DNA from: Adineta steineri
Taxonomy: Eukaryota; Rotifera; Eurotatoria; Adinetida; Adinetidae
Length of the DNA: 64,000 bases
Assembly: GCA_905250115.1 (NCBI GenBank)
Contig: CAJNOI010000040.1
Span: 259,927 to 323,926, forward strand
Direction: 5' to 3'
Shown: piece after piece, positions 25,245 to 38,634 of the stretch
Numbering within the stretch: the first letter of the stretch is position 1
How the letters are laid out: each line of letters opens with the position of its first letter
Program-made: the position numbers and the translations under genes
The notes under the pieces: generated by a model
What the model saw: the letters and a program-made list of their open reading frames with translations, nothing else
What the model was told of the DNA's origin: nothing
Database searches by the model: none

Positions 25245-28200
25245 TTATGGTTTCCATGGTTTATCCGAAATATTACTTATATTTGATCGTTCAGAAATAT
25301 TGGATATTCGTGAACTTTGTTTCGATGCCTGAGTTTGTGCGCGTGATAATCGTGTACCACTATCTCTTGGTAAGAGATGTGCTTCATGTTGTTCATTTAA
25401 TGCTTCAATATCTTCACTTGTAAATTGTTCACGAGAGTCAAATGTAACCATTGAACCCGGTAATGATCTTGTTGAATGCATAGCAAGATGATTTAATGAC
25501 ACTTCATGATGAGATATATCCATAGATTGTGAACAATCATGAATTTTCGTTGGTTTTGGTGGTATATCTGCTGTTGTCCATGATAATGGACATGTACCAG
25601 TTATGAGACCTCGTGGAAATTTTCGTACAGCATATCTTATACCTGAAAATATATTCAGAGTTTTTACTTAAAGATTTCTTAATCATATAAGAGCACTTAA
25701 ACGTTCATATACTAAATTCTTTTTTAGTTAGAAGATTAAAAACAGGTAATATCTTCATAACATGAACATTAAAAAAAGCTTATATATATCTAATCATATT
25801 ATTTTTATATGTACTTTTTATATTCCCTCGATTGCCTGGATACATATATATATATAATAAACAAAGACTGATCCTGTCAAAATTCATCCAGTATGAAAGT
25901 CATGATTGTCTTATACTGATAATTACAAATTTGTTTTTATTAGTCTACATGAAGATTATATATATATATATAAACTGTTAATTAATAATAGCGATTAGTT
26001 TATTTTTAAGGTCGGTTATGAAAATACACTAATAGATACTTTAGTTAGATTCATTGCAAACTTACCTCCAGTAAGTACGAAAATATTGTTGTAACCTCGT
26101 TCCGTCATAATTGTTGCCGAACGTGGTGCAAGATGTTCATCTTCATCATATAAAACAATAATTTTGCCTTTATGATTTTTCTATAACAATATAAGCAAAA
26201 CAATTAATTATATAAAATCATATCTATAATCTTCACTTAAATAGAATATTCACAATGAAATTCAAAATTGTTCAATATCAAAATACTCTGTTATATGTAA
26301 GTAGAATAAAAGGTAGTATTCGTATCACAAGATGAACTCCTTGTCTCCTTCAAGTCTTCTTTCCATTCTTTTTCTTTTTCTTCTCTTTCTCTCAGATTAA
26401 TAGAACACAGAAAAAAAGATGTTTACTATATATATTAGAAATATATGAAACGAACATCTATTCAGTAGTTATTATTCTTTTTTTTCAGACTAGTTATATT
26501 AAATGACTTCATTTATATACAAAGTTATCTGTGCTATTATAATTATTGTACAATTAAGAACGACAAGTTTAATTTATGTCAATGGAACTATTGGTAGCTA
26601 TTGTAGACTAGAAAATCGTACTGTTACTTTAAATATATGTAAAGTTTCGCCTCGTCTCACACTACCTATTTGTGTTGGATTTTGTCCTAGTAGTACTCGA
26701 TGGGAATTTAATTTAAATCGATTTGTATTACGAACGAGCGCATGTACTGTAACTGATCATCGAATTGAAGAATTTATATGTCAGGATTCAACGCATACAG
26801 CCGTTCAAATAATGATACCACTCGCATGTTCTTGTAGTAAACATTATTGTCGAAATACTCATCAAAATCATCCATTATAGTACATATTTATATGAACTAA
26901 CTAACAAGAGCAAACTACTTTGTTTTATTTTTGTTAATACTCTCTTTCTTTCTATATGTATGTTTGTTTTTTTTTCTTAAATTGTTTATATTCTCCGATC
27001 TGTAACTAAAAATGTTAAATAATATAAAAGAAAAAGAAGTTACATAGAGAAGTAATTCTTTTGATTCATTATTTGAACAACGTGAAAGCATAGCAGCTGG
27101 ATAATGATGAGCTATATAAAGAAAACCTAAATTTGTGATTCTATTTCTAAACAAAATTAGAAATACCTGAAACAATATGATTTTTATTAAATTCATCAAT
27201 ATCTCGTAGATCAACGAGTAGATAAGGCCGTTCTTCATAATCGAAATTAGTTAATTGACTATTTGCAGTTTTTGGTGTCGCTGGTGTTGTTGGGATTGTT
27301 GAATTTTGTTTTATATACTTTTTATAAACATCTACTTCACCCATACCATGAACAACACTAAATATTATTCAAGTCTTTTTTTTTAATTTCTAAGTAAAAT
27401 TTACTTGTCTAAAGTTGATCGTGCTGAAGCCATACTCATCTGACTATCCTGTGTCTCTGGTCGATCTGTACTAGAAAATGTTCTATTTGATAAACTTGAA
27501 CCTAATTTATATAATAATTAAATTTTTTTTAATTAAAATACATTTTTTGTTAAAAATCACCATGAGCAGCATTTTCTAATGAACTTATTTCTGCTACTTG
27601 AGTTATCTAAAAAATCTTTGATTATATTTTTGTTAATTGACAATTCAACAAACCAATTTAACAAGAGTCGATATTTTCATTCGTTTAAATATTTCATTTG
27701 GCTGTTGTTTTGATGCTACACGTATAGAAATTAAAATAATTTTTTATTAGAATTCTTTGGAATTTATTAATATGTTTAATAATCTTTAATTTATGTCTGT
27801 GGTAAAAGAACTGTCATCCAGTAAAAGTTTTCAAAATAAAGTTCATCTTTGAGAGGAAAAACAAACTATAGAATATAAGCTTTTATTGCTTTAAGAGATA
27901 ATCATTTTTAACGTTCTGTTCCTGGATGATAATAAAAGAAATGAAATTGATAAAAGAATATTCATAATAATTAATAAAACAATGTTAGTACTTCATGAAT
28001 ATAGATATTCTTTCAATAAAAAACAAAACAAGAACTTTCGAAAAAGTTTATTTATAAAAAATGATGAAAGTAAGTGAAATGTTCTTAAAGTTTCTAAATT
28101 TTGTCGAAAATCTTAATTATATAAGATGATTACCAACAGAAATTGAAATGACGTCAAGAAAACACTTCGCCGATTGAATTGAATTTTTTTAAATAGTACA

Positions 28201-31200
28201 TTCTTCTTAATCTCACCGACGCTTTCATTTTTTTGACAACTTATAATCATATCCTGAATTTGGGTGGGTCACTACTGACAATTAACAAATCATTTTTGAA
28301 TATTACTCATTAAGATTTTTAAAGCTTTACAACGTCATGGTCTATTAATAGATTTATGAAACAGTAACACGTCAAAAACATATATAGAAGGATTCAGTAG
28401 AACTTTTAATCAAATATTTTTATTATTTTGAGAACATTCATTTATTTAGCATTATTTTGTCCTCACGTGAGTTTTTCTTTCAAAGAAGTTATTTAAACAC
28501 GTCAAATCATGACTGATGACGTTTGAATGATGCTAGTAGTCATTTAGCATTTAACTTATAAATTAGACATGCAAAGGTTTCTTAGACAGTTCAAGAAAAC
28601 ATTCATTTTTTTCAGTGCAAAATACGTTAGTGGCAAGAAATCTACAAATAGCTTCTGTTTTTGCTTATAGAATCAATAATAATATGTTTATAGAGAATTT
28701 TAAAGAATAAACCCGCGTTTAAAATTAATTTAAAACACAGCCTTGTGTCGTATATAGATAAGCTACATTTACTAGGACAAATTTTTTTTAAAATGAACTC
28801 ATCTATGAAATAATATGCCTACAAGTTATCTAAAGAAAAACCTAAATATTATTGTTAAATATAATGCATATTTATTATTTTATGTATGAGATAATAAGTA
28901 TAATCTGTTTCTTTCAACTAGTATGTTAATATTGAGAATTCCCTACAGAGAACACTAACAAATTTTAACTTGATGTTCAATACTGATATTTAAAATATGA
29001 ACGTAATTTATTTCAACGCAATTATAATATAATCTTTATTTTGTTTCATTAACAATAATTATTTTCATGATTCTATATGTCAGACTGCACTTGTCATATT
29101 TACTTCTACGTCTGAATAATAGTCGTTACACTCAGTAGCATTGCATCATCATCATGACACTAAGCTTTTTACTATAATAACATTGCGCCATAGCCTTTCA
29201 TTTTTAGACATGTTAAATGGAATTTTTGCAAAATTAGTTATAACAAAAGAATTGATTGTGATTGTTAGAAATATAACAATCGGAAATTATTAAATAACAC
29301 GGAAATGTTTTTGGTAAAAATTTGGAGACTATAGATTGAAATTAAATATTTTACAGGAATGAGAAAATTCTCGAGAACATCGATATTCCTCTTCTGGGAA
29401 TAAAATGTTTACAAGTAATCAATGAGCAGTGATCTACTGTCATATAATCTAAAATATTAATTGATTCTTCGTTAGAAAATGTGAGGTTTCTATACATCAT
29501 GACTAGCACAATGTTACGTGTGAGTGCAGAAAATGTGCACAATCAAGTTCTTGTACATATGTATGTCAAAATATTTAAAACGAAAGACAGTATATTTGGT
29601 TTCTCAATGTCAGAATACAATAATAGCCTGACTTCGTAGTCTTTCTATTTTCTACAAAAAACACAAGGAAGGTTTCTCTTAAAAATCATGATGTTAGAGT
29701 ACTTTTAAGAGTTTCATTAATAAATGTAACAGTTTGCATGAACGATAACAATGTCTATATATATTCTTTTGCGGTACCAAAAATTCTTTATCAAAACGAC
29801 CGATATTTTTTTAAATACTATTATTCAAAACAGTTTTATACTACCGATGATCAATCCTATTTTTAGAATTTGATTTGATCTCATATAAAAGATTCAAGCT
29901 TTTTTTTATACTACATGAAATTAAGAATTGTGTCAAAATTTTTATTTATTGCTAGATAGTACTCATTCAAAACCACATTTGGTTCATATGCTTTGTGTTT
30001 TAAGTAATATAAAATGCCTTAAGATCCAATATTTAATGAACGAAGGTTAAGTCGAGCAGGTGATATATATATATAGGATATTTGAACATAACAGCCTTGA
30101 TTTTTTTTCAGAAAAAGTATATTGTGTTTACTTATGTTATAGGATAACATATTGAAGAAAGACTGCATTAATTGATTTTTCAATAAATTTCTATAAAAAA
30201 GACTAGGATCTAATTCGAAATTGATGTCCTATATAGGAATAGGTGATTCTATATAATCCGTTGGAATTCATTAAAATATTTCAGCGATTTTTATATCGTT
30301 AATATTTGTTTATAGAGTATAGAAATAAATGGTAAGTACATATATTGGAAAGTGCATTTATTAAATATACCTCGATATTCTCAGTTTTAATAATTTTTCT
30401 TCGTGTTTATTTATCTAATAATAGTAATAAAACCGGTAATTAAACATCACAAGATTTCCTAGGGCTTTCATAAATTTAACTTAGACATAGGCAATTTAGA
30501 AGTTACCTAGAATCTTTGTAAGTTTTTTCCATACTCAAGGAGAACCCGACGAACCCTATAAGAATATATATGTCCTAAACTTTTAAGAGACTTTTGTTTT
30601 TGAATCAACTATCTCTCTTTAAACATATAAATTCTTCTACATCTAATTTTAATTGTTAATGATATCATACTATACAAATATTCACTGGATTTTATCATTC
30701 AAATCTTATATTTCAAGTCAGACGAACTTGATATAATTTATGAAGAACCAATAATAAAATTATTTCAACTAATAATGCCAACACAAGTTCAAATATTGCT
30801 TGTAGATCAAACTTATATTATACATCACGAGTTCGAAACAAAATAAGTACTATTGTCGTACTATTTTACAAGAACAAAATAATAAATTTCCATAATAATG
30901 ACATTGATGTATGGTATTCTTTTAATTTTATTTTTTGTATAACTCAAGAATAGAATATTTCTATAAGCTTGAATCTTCATTTAAAAATTCTAAAGACAAA
31001 GGTCAATCTGTTTTCTTTTGCTATCACATCCATTATCATCGCGTCTTAAAAATGGCAGACCAAATTCATCTTTATATGTTTTATTAAATTTTTTTCCATT
31101 AAAATATGACAATACATGAACCTTTTATCATGAATATTTTATTATCATTAAACTGAACTCATAATGTCCTCACTTTAAATAAATAATGCTATGTAGGATG

Positions 31201-31835
31201 TGATTGAGGTCTTTGATGTTATTTCAATAAAAGACTAAAGTCTTTTATTTATTTATATTTAACAGACTGCCCACAGCATTAATAAGAAATATGCTTTAAG
31301 AAAATCCTATATACGGACAAAAATGTGAAATTTCACTCTATTCCATTTGAATAGCTTCCTTATTTTCTATTGACACAAAAGTTAATTAAATTTTATGAAT
31401 CTTTCTATCTACTAGATTTCAATACTTGTTGAACATCTATTTCCTTCTATGATAAATTTTTATCACAGGCAATTCAATGTCTATCTAATAAATAAAAACT
31501 AGAATAGTGTAAATCTTTTGTTTTCATAAAAACTTTACAAGTAAATTACTGAAAGAGTATATGAAAATTAAACTTACATCCTTTTAATTCTTCGCTTCGT
31601 TTAAGAAACTTTGTAATACTGTCTCCTAATAAAATTCAACATAGTTTTCATTGTAAAAATGAATATATTATTATAAACCTGTATCAATTGTTGATTGAAT
31701 ATTTTTATATTTTGGATTTTGTGGTATAGGTTTATCCAAAACCTATCAATAGAATTATTTATAACATAAATAATAATCATTATGTTATCTTACATTGGCT
31801 TGAGGCACTGGACGACTTGATTTAATGACTGACAT
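25245..31835 (-). CDS. CEP41: Centrosomal protein 41 (rhodanese-domain ciliary protein)
   Basis: Ten exons in coding order: 31794-31835, 31679-31742, 31578-31625, 27654-27715, 27561-27606, 27405-27501, 27167-27357, 27044-27111, 26066-26180, 25245-25642; 1131 nt, 376 aa (human 373). Conserved pieces are IPQNPKYKNIQSTIDT near the N-terminus, EIFKRMK, VVHGMGEVD, the rhodanese core PYLLVDLRDIDEFNKNHIVSG with KIIVLYDEDE and GYNNIFVLTGG, FPRGLITGTCP, and the C-terminal KPW. As in the family, the rhodanese loop has no catalytic Cys (YDEDEHLA), so it is not a sulfurtransferase. CEP41 sits at the centrosome and axoneme and promotes tubulin glutamylation by carrying TTLL6. Intron 3 is 3.9 kb; the intron between exons 8 and 9 hosts a nested gene on the plus strand. 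An AATTTTAG acceptor-like site lies about 17 nt before the ATG. Confidence 0.95.
26503..26880 (+). CDS. Secreted cystine-knot protein nested in a CEP41 intron
   Basis: A single 125-codon frame inside the CEP41 intron 26181-27043, on the opposite strand. It starts with a hydrophobic signal peptide (residues about 4-25), followed by two N-glycosylation sites (NGT at 27, NRT at 38). Cysteines lie at 34, 46, 57, 61, 81, 93, 109, 111 and 116. The C57-V-G-F-C61 (CxGxC) and C109-S-C111 (CxC) motifs are the hallmark of the CTCK/growth-factor cystine-knot fold shared by glycoprotein hormones, bursicon, DAN and mucin ends. The spacing suggests a small extracellular ligand. I cannot name the subfamily. 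A strong TTTTTTTTCAG lies 14 nt before the ATG, as expected for a spliced 5' UTR or trans-spliced leader site. Confidence 0.75.
   Translation: MTSFIYKVICAIIIIVQLRTTSLIYVNGTIGSYCRLENRTVTLNICKVSPRLTLPICVGFCPSSTRWEFNLNRFVLRTSACTVTDHRIEEFICQDSTHTAVQIMIPLACSCSKHYCRNTHQNHPL
27716..31577 (-). other. 3.9-kb intron 3 of CEP41
   Basis: This is the largest intron in the window. It is uniformly AT-rich. Both strands were read; no frame (including 29351-29542 on the minus strand) has gene-like composition. A short inverted repeat, AATAAAAGACT-AA-AGTCTTTTATT, lies at 31228-31251. No mobile element with clear ends was found. Confidence 0.6.
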
Positions 31836-33863
31836 TATTTTAATTTAGATCATCTAAAATTGATTTTATTCAATAAATTCTTTTCAATTGTCGACCATGC
31901 TTATATATATTTCGTTGACAGACACACAAAATTGCCATCAACAGTTGATATGTGTAGGTGAAACCTCAACATTGAACATTATTTGGATGAGCAGTTCTTT
32001 TTTAAGTTTTTTATATATAAATATTTATATTTTGAAAGATACTAATTATTTTTTTTATAAAATATATATAAATCAATCAATAAAACTAGATGTCGTTGTT
32101 GATAATAAATCAATCTTATGTGAATGTTAAACTTTCAATCATTAATACGTAATATCGACTTTATAGATGACGTGTAATTCATTTTCTAAAGAATGAAATA
32201 TTCTGTATCATTTGATATTTCATAAGAATTACATAAAAAATGTCAAATCAAATATTAGAGGTATTATTACTTCTTTTCTTTTATTTTCGATTCTATTTTA
32301 GAAAAGAAAATAAAAGGTGTCATGTGAATGAAGTACATTACTATAACATACTACATATGATGTCATGAATATTTGTGAGTGTCCTTGTCCATTACTCATA
32401 GAGTAAAATACAATCATTGAAGACAACAAGGTGAATGTATTTGTTTAGTTGTATGAATAAAAACCTTGAAAAACAATCATAAAATAAAACTTTCGTTTTT
32501 TTATCAAATTTAACTATAAACAATTGTCAAAACAAAAATATAGCCCCATAAGATTCTCATGATTCAATAACAGCAAATAGATATATGATGAATAATTCTA
32601 TATATTTATCGATAAGATTCACTTCACAGTCATGTCTCTTCATCAATGATATTATATTCTTAAATAAATATATAAGATAGTTAATGACAAAATAAGTAGT
32701 TCGATAATACTTGTTTCTCAAACATTATTAGTTTCATTAACACCATATTCAGCTGACACCACTTCAAACAATTACATATATTTTAATCGATATATACTTA
32801 ATGTAAGTATATAACAATGAAAATTGATCCGTCTCGTTTTTTTTTATCTTCCCTGTATTATGTATTATGAACGAATGGATATAATTACTCATTTTGGAAG
32901 AAAAAAAGAAATTTTAGTTGACATATCAGTAGATAGAAATTACGAATAGTAAGTACGATTGCATTATATTACGAAAGAAGAATTACTGATAATATAACGA
33001 CTAAAATTCTGTATATCATTAGAGAAAGACAAAAAAAAAGGTATATCTTGGTATTTATCGATATTTCTCAACTATTAAGCAATCATTATTACGATGAAAA
33101 AAAATCCATATTTAACGTTTCTATATTAATCACTCCTGTATAAAAGGATCATATAACAAACTATGAAGTTCTCATTTTTCTATCGTTTTATATGATTCGG
33201 TAGTTGAATTATTTTTCTTTTTCTTTTTGCATATACTTATGTATAGAGTGTATGTATAGCACAACAATCTTCAAGGTAAAAAGAAATGAAATATAAGTTT
33301 AGAAGAAAAAAAAGCAAGTGAGTTTTATGAATAGAAAGAATAAGATGTAAGAAATAAAATCAACCATGAGAAAAAAAAAGCCAGAAATGAAAGATTTCGA
33401 GTCAGCGGAATAAAAGCAATCCTGAGTCAAGTACTGCTCACCACTTGAATAAATCAAGAGGTATACTATTTATCATTACCATTTTATCTATGCAGTTTTG
33501 GACTAGCTTAGACTCCCTAATCTGAAATTGAGCTCAAAAGAAGAAAGAATAATTTTGATAAAATCAATATTACAATCATTATTTTACTTTCACCTTCACG
33601 CGTATGTACATATGTTATAATATTTATTCTATACGATTTCTTTTAATACGTCAACTGTTACAAACGTTTGTGTAAGTCGTAAAACTTCACATGAAACAGA
33701 TGTACTCTCATTGTAGTTTTTTACGGAGAAAATATTCCATCTGTATTTTTCTTTTATTAAAAAAGATAATATGTGAAAATATTATGAATTAGAAATATAT
33801 AGATATGTTTATTTTTTAAATAGATCAGTTTAATTGTAAGAAAAAAAGAGACATTCTTTATTA
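31836..33863. other. Divergent intergenic region
   Basis: Upstream DNA of CEP41 (-) and the 7TM receptor (+). It is AT-rich. The frame at 31888-32130 is dominated by hydrophobic AT-coded residues and is unlikely to be a gene. A short inverted repeat with CTTTTATTTTC arms lies near 32279-32317. No other feature is seen. Confidence 0.5.
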
Positions 33864-36800
33864 ATGTCATCTAATTCGCATCCATCATTTCGGACTTATT
33901 TCAATGATAAAGTTAAAAAGAAACTTAAATCTAATATTACATCATCTATTCGTGAACGTTTAATATCAAATGAAACATATCATGATGTGCGTGATAAATA
34001 TCGTAATTTCACTGATATTGCAAAGAATCGAACGGGTTTTGATAAATTATTGAATAAAACAAAAGATCTTTTGCCTGGTGTATTTTCATCGAAACGTAAT
34101 GAAACACTTCCAAAAGGTTTTTATGATTCATTGTTTAGTCCAGAAAGTGCAGAAGATGTTTATATAAAAGTAGCACTTATATGTTTATGGATTATTGCAA
34201 TATTATGTATTATACCAACAATTATTACAATATTTATACCAAATAAAAATAAACAAACTAAGACAAATGGTGTTAAAATGATTTTTTTCCATGTTTTTTT
34301 ATGTGAATTTTTTTATTTAATTTATATTTTGTTATCAATGATTAATGTGGCACAAACAAATCAATTAAATTCTTTTATGTGTCAATTTGCTAATTATGGT
34401 TTGTATGATTATTATTATTTTATGAATTTTAATAGAGTAGAAGTTTTGTTAGTTGATTATTACAATGTAAAAAAGGGTTTTTTAATTTTTATTCGATCAT
34501 TAAGATATAGAATCAGTTAAAGATGATATGTCACGTGTTATAAAGTCATGATTAAAGATATAATAGTTTTAATCAAAAAGAAGTTCTACTATAACGAACC
34601 GATGTGTCCTATTTTGAGTTATTACTAGATACAATTCATACAAATTTTAATTCCATTAGTATTAGTCCATATTTTTAGGAGTATTATTTATAAAGGCGAC
34701 TACAAGTTTCATAGTAGAATTTAACCCAGTAATAAGACATATGTATGTTTGTAGAGAAAAATTTTCTTTGTCGAATAGTGTATATACTATCGAATTCTGT
34801 TGCGCACCGTAAAAATTGATTTTTGACTTGAATTCAAGCCAATTAGAGACCTGCACTCAACTATCTTTTGTGTCCGTGTACCTGAATAAAACATTGATTT
34901 GAACCCTCAAAATACATCAGTTTGTAGAAAAAACACCAGAGAACAAAACCTTCACCTCAAAAAAAATTTAATGTAAAAATTGAATTATAGGCAAGAGATT
35001 TGGTTGACTCCGACGCAGGTCTCTATCTGGCTTGAATTCAAACCAAAAATCAATTTTTACGGTACACAACAGAATTCGATAGAGAAAATTTTTCTCTACA
35101 AACCCACATATATCTTATTTCTCGGTCAAAAATTTATAGTCGCTATTAATGCAATAATTTTAAGAAAAAAACCTAGATGTTATACGGACAAACAACGAGT
35201 TAATACATATTTCTTCAATTAAATTTTGTTACTAAGCGGTATTTCATGGAACGTTCAAGCCATGCGTATATTATATCTTTCTATCTCAAGATTTGAGGGA
35301 TCTCAATAAAGAATACGAACACTTTATCAGAGGCACTAAAAATACAATGATGACTCATATCTCAATGGATAGTTTACATCTTCTTTTCCACAGATAATTT
35401 AAATAAATGATCGTTAATAAAATAATATTTTAGGTATGTATGTAACAATTCCAATTATGCATTTTGCTTTACTTTTTCTTTCACTTGAACGAATAACAAA
35501 ACTTTGTAAAACTACAATGACATGGACTAAAATATTTACAAACCCCTGTTTGATTCAAGTTATTTTATTTGTTATTTGGTTTATATTTACTGCTATTATT
35601 TTAGCGATACTGTTTTCAAAAAATTTATTTAGTTTTAAATCTATTGTGAATAAAGTAACTGATATTGCTCCACCATTATTACATGATATTACTAAAAAAA
35701 TTCAATCACCATATCGATGTTCAATTGATGGTCGTTTATCATCCGTATTTAAAATATTATTTATTATTTTATTTGTTATATTAATTGTATTATTTATTAA
35801 ATCAATGATAGTTTCAATATGTTATAGTTTCTTTACACCGACATGCTGTAAATCAGAAGGAAAAAAAACAAAACAGAATGATCTTCATATAACATTATTA
35901 TATGTTATATTTCTTTTACTAAATCTATTCTTTTCGTTTCCATTTTATTTCGTGTCAATGGCTCAAAGTATATTAACACATTTCAGTTCAACGAAAGATA
36001 CATTTTCAATGTCATTAAAAATATGTTTTCTATTACGTATATCAAGTATTATATTACAATGTTTAGCATTTTCTACAATTGAAAGCAATTCATGGCATTT
36101 ATTAAGTCGTTTATTATATCGTAGTACATGTAAAAAAATTCCTGCATTAAATCAAGGTTTTGTTTATACAGAAAAGTCGAAGAGTACTAAAAAAGGATCA
36201 AATGAAGATGTTTATCATCATAGTTATAATCTTGGAGATGTAGTTACAAATGATACTGAGAATGAAGATGTTGATAGTGATAATCATGGAGTTAGATCTA
36301 TCGATAAAATTGTTGACGAAGATGATGATGATGTATTTTTGCCGGGACTAGTAATTAAGCCACTAAATACGAAAAAATCTGAGAGAAAAGTCGAACCTTC
36401 CACTGATCAAGATGATACTGATGAAGAAAAACGAATAACGAAAAGATCCACTGGAACAAAAAATATTAACAACAATTCTCGTCAAAATCGCAATAAAAGT
36501 GAAGAAGAAGAAGAACGAGTACCTTTGAAAAATAAAACAACAAAATCTAGTATTAACAATAGCACTTCAAAACAAATGTCAAATAAGAAATCTACTTCTC
36601 AACCCACACCATCAACTTCAAATAATATTAAAGCAGCCAAATCAAGCACCGATCGACCTATTCCTAAACATCAATCCGTTCAACGTCCTTCATCATTAGA
36701 TGATATTTCAAATGCTAGTGTTGATTCTGATGATAAGATCAAACCATATAGTACAAAATCGCAAGCACAGGCAGCAACTGATTCTTCTTTGAATCAAGAA

Positions 36801-37022
36801 AAACGTACTACAACTAAACTAACAAATGAACATCGTCCTCCTCGTCAACAGTATCGAAAGAAACATCCACAAGTTTCTCGACCAGCATCTACTACATCAG
36901 TTAGCCGTTCTCAAAGGAAAACATCAAAAAAACGATCAACTTCACCAAGAACTGTTCGTAAACATTCAACAAAGTCGAAACATCAGCGAAGTAAAATTCA
37001 TGATAATTCTGACGAAGTTTAA
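33864..37022 (+). CDS. Orphan seven-transmembrane receptor (rhodopsin-like GPCR), long basic tail
   Basis: Two exons (33864-34398, 35434-37022) give 2124 nt, 707 aa. Seven hydrophobic segments lie at about residues 100-125, 138-163, 180-197, 216-240, 284-309, 328-356 and 370-393. Cys173 at the top of TM3 and Cys274 in the second outer loop could form the usual class A disulfide. TM3 ends in L-E-R-I where class A receptors have D/E-R-Y. The N-terminal 99 residues carry several N-x-S/T sites and no obvious signal peptide. The C-terminal tail (about 400-707) is unusually long and Ser/Thr/Lys/Arg rich, with many KR/RK clusters and acidic patches, so it may be phosphorylated or bind partners. Ligand unknown. 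The intron contains a large inverted repeat. Confidence 0.7.
34681..35160. mobile_element. Fold-back (large inverted repeat) element in receptor intron
   Basis: Left arm about 34681-34866 and right arm about 34995-35160 are imperfect reverse complements. Shared core motifs include TTTGTAGAGAAAAATTTTCT, ATCGAATTCTGTTG, CCGTAAAAATTGATTTTT and TTGAATTCAAGCCA (left strand sense). A 16-nt piece near 34775-34790 is extra in the left arm. The loop is about 130 bp. There is no coding capacity. Element ends and a target duplication could not be fixed by eye; it is either a long-TIR MITE or two opposed copies of one repeat. Confidence 0.8.
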
Positions 37023-38634
37023 TCTCTTCCTTTTATTTTTAACATATTATACATATTCATGATCGACTCATGATACTTGCCTTTTTTTTGTTCTGCATAT
37101 GTTAGAAATATGTAATTAATATTATTTTCTTTTTTACAAATTCGACAATTTGTTGTTATTCATATTGTTTTTATATTTCTGTTTTTTTTATATTCAACAT
37201 TATCTCAATAGACAAACTGTAATAATATCGTTACTTAAACTTGCATGTTCTTCACAAGTCTAACTCTTGACAAAGTTCGTACATTTGAAGAATCTCATAT
37301 CTCAACAGAGTGAGAGTTTAGAGATAATCTTTACTAAAGTATTAGAAATCTGAGTACTTAAAATAGATCACTTATGAATATAGACTACTATCTCAAGAGA
37401 AATGTAATAAACATCTTTATCATTGAGTTTCTTAAAAATGCGCGAAAAAAGTTTTTACAAAAAACAAACGAATACAATATATATTATCACAGAGACTGTG
37501 CTTTTATTAAAATATCAATCCTTACACATGGAATATCAAAAAACGGAATCAGAAAAAAAACAATACAGGAAAGAAATTTGTTTGAAAATATGGCACAAAA
37601 ATTGAGTAAAAATATCATGAAACATACCATATTTTCTAAAAGCCATGCCGTACATATAGTAAGTGATCATCCAAGTTTCTTCATATAAGATTATGTCTTA
37701 TGGGTGGCCGAAGGTTATATATAGAATCATCAATCAAGAGAATAGCTGGGTATTTTATTATTCATGATGTAATAACATTGATAAAGTCTTCAGTGATGTG
37801 GCTCACTTGTTTTGAATCATTATCCCGATATAAAGACTATTGCTAATAAAAGTTTTCTAAACGTTTAGTATTTGTAGTATTGAACAGTTAAATAAAAGGT
37901 TATTCTCAACGATAAGCACTTTCAAAATCGTATATCTCTAGACGTCGCAGCTATCAATTTTTCCTCATATTACAAATCTACAATTCAGTTATTTGCTTGA
38001 ACATCTTAGCCAACAACGATCTCTTCTGATTTAATAATGTGAAGAGAAGTACAGAATAAATCTACGTATAACATACTCGAAACATAGAAAGTCATACTAG
38101 TCTATGATCATTTTCTAGTAGAACTATTGAAGATATATTATTCAACCAATGACCGTTATAGCTACTTCGAGCTAGATGTCAAAAGTTTTTTCTGTAAGTG
38201 ATTATATATTTTCATCATATTGTAAAAGACAAATATCTCCTCATGAGACTATTACCATAATAAATAAAATTGAATTTTTGATATTTTCTACCATCTTAAC
38301 TTTGAGATTTCGAAATTATTATTAGTACTAATATAAATAAAAGGTCAATAAATATCTTTAAAAGGAAGAAGTTAACATAGTCAATAGATTAGTATCACAA
38401 ACAAGAAAAATGAAAGACATTGTAAAAGAAATTAATTAATATACGTTGATTAGATAATAATTGCTTGAGCTTGCTAAGAGAATTGTTACGAATATTTTGA
38501 TTAGTATCACAAATTTACTTCCAAATTGTTTTTGATTGGCTACATACTAAAAAGAAATAATGAACAATAATTATCATACTCTTCTACATATATTCTTATA
38601 AATACTAATCTCATGTGCAACTTACATGAAATAT
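37023..38634. other. Convergent intergenic region
   Basis: Downstream DNA of the 7TM receptor (+) and AASDHPPT (-). It is AT-rich. The frame at 37374-37688 is Lys/Asn/Ile rich without motifs and is judged non-coding. Nothing else can be supported. Confidence 0.5.

Noticed and set aside
26915-27238. Minus-strand frame of 107 codons overlapping CEP41 exons 7 and 8
   Set aside because: It reads through CEP41 introns and partly in another frame; the rhodanese match fixes the exon frames.
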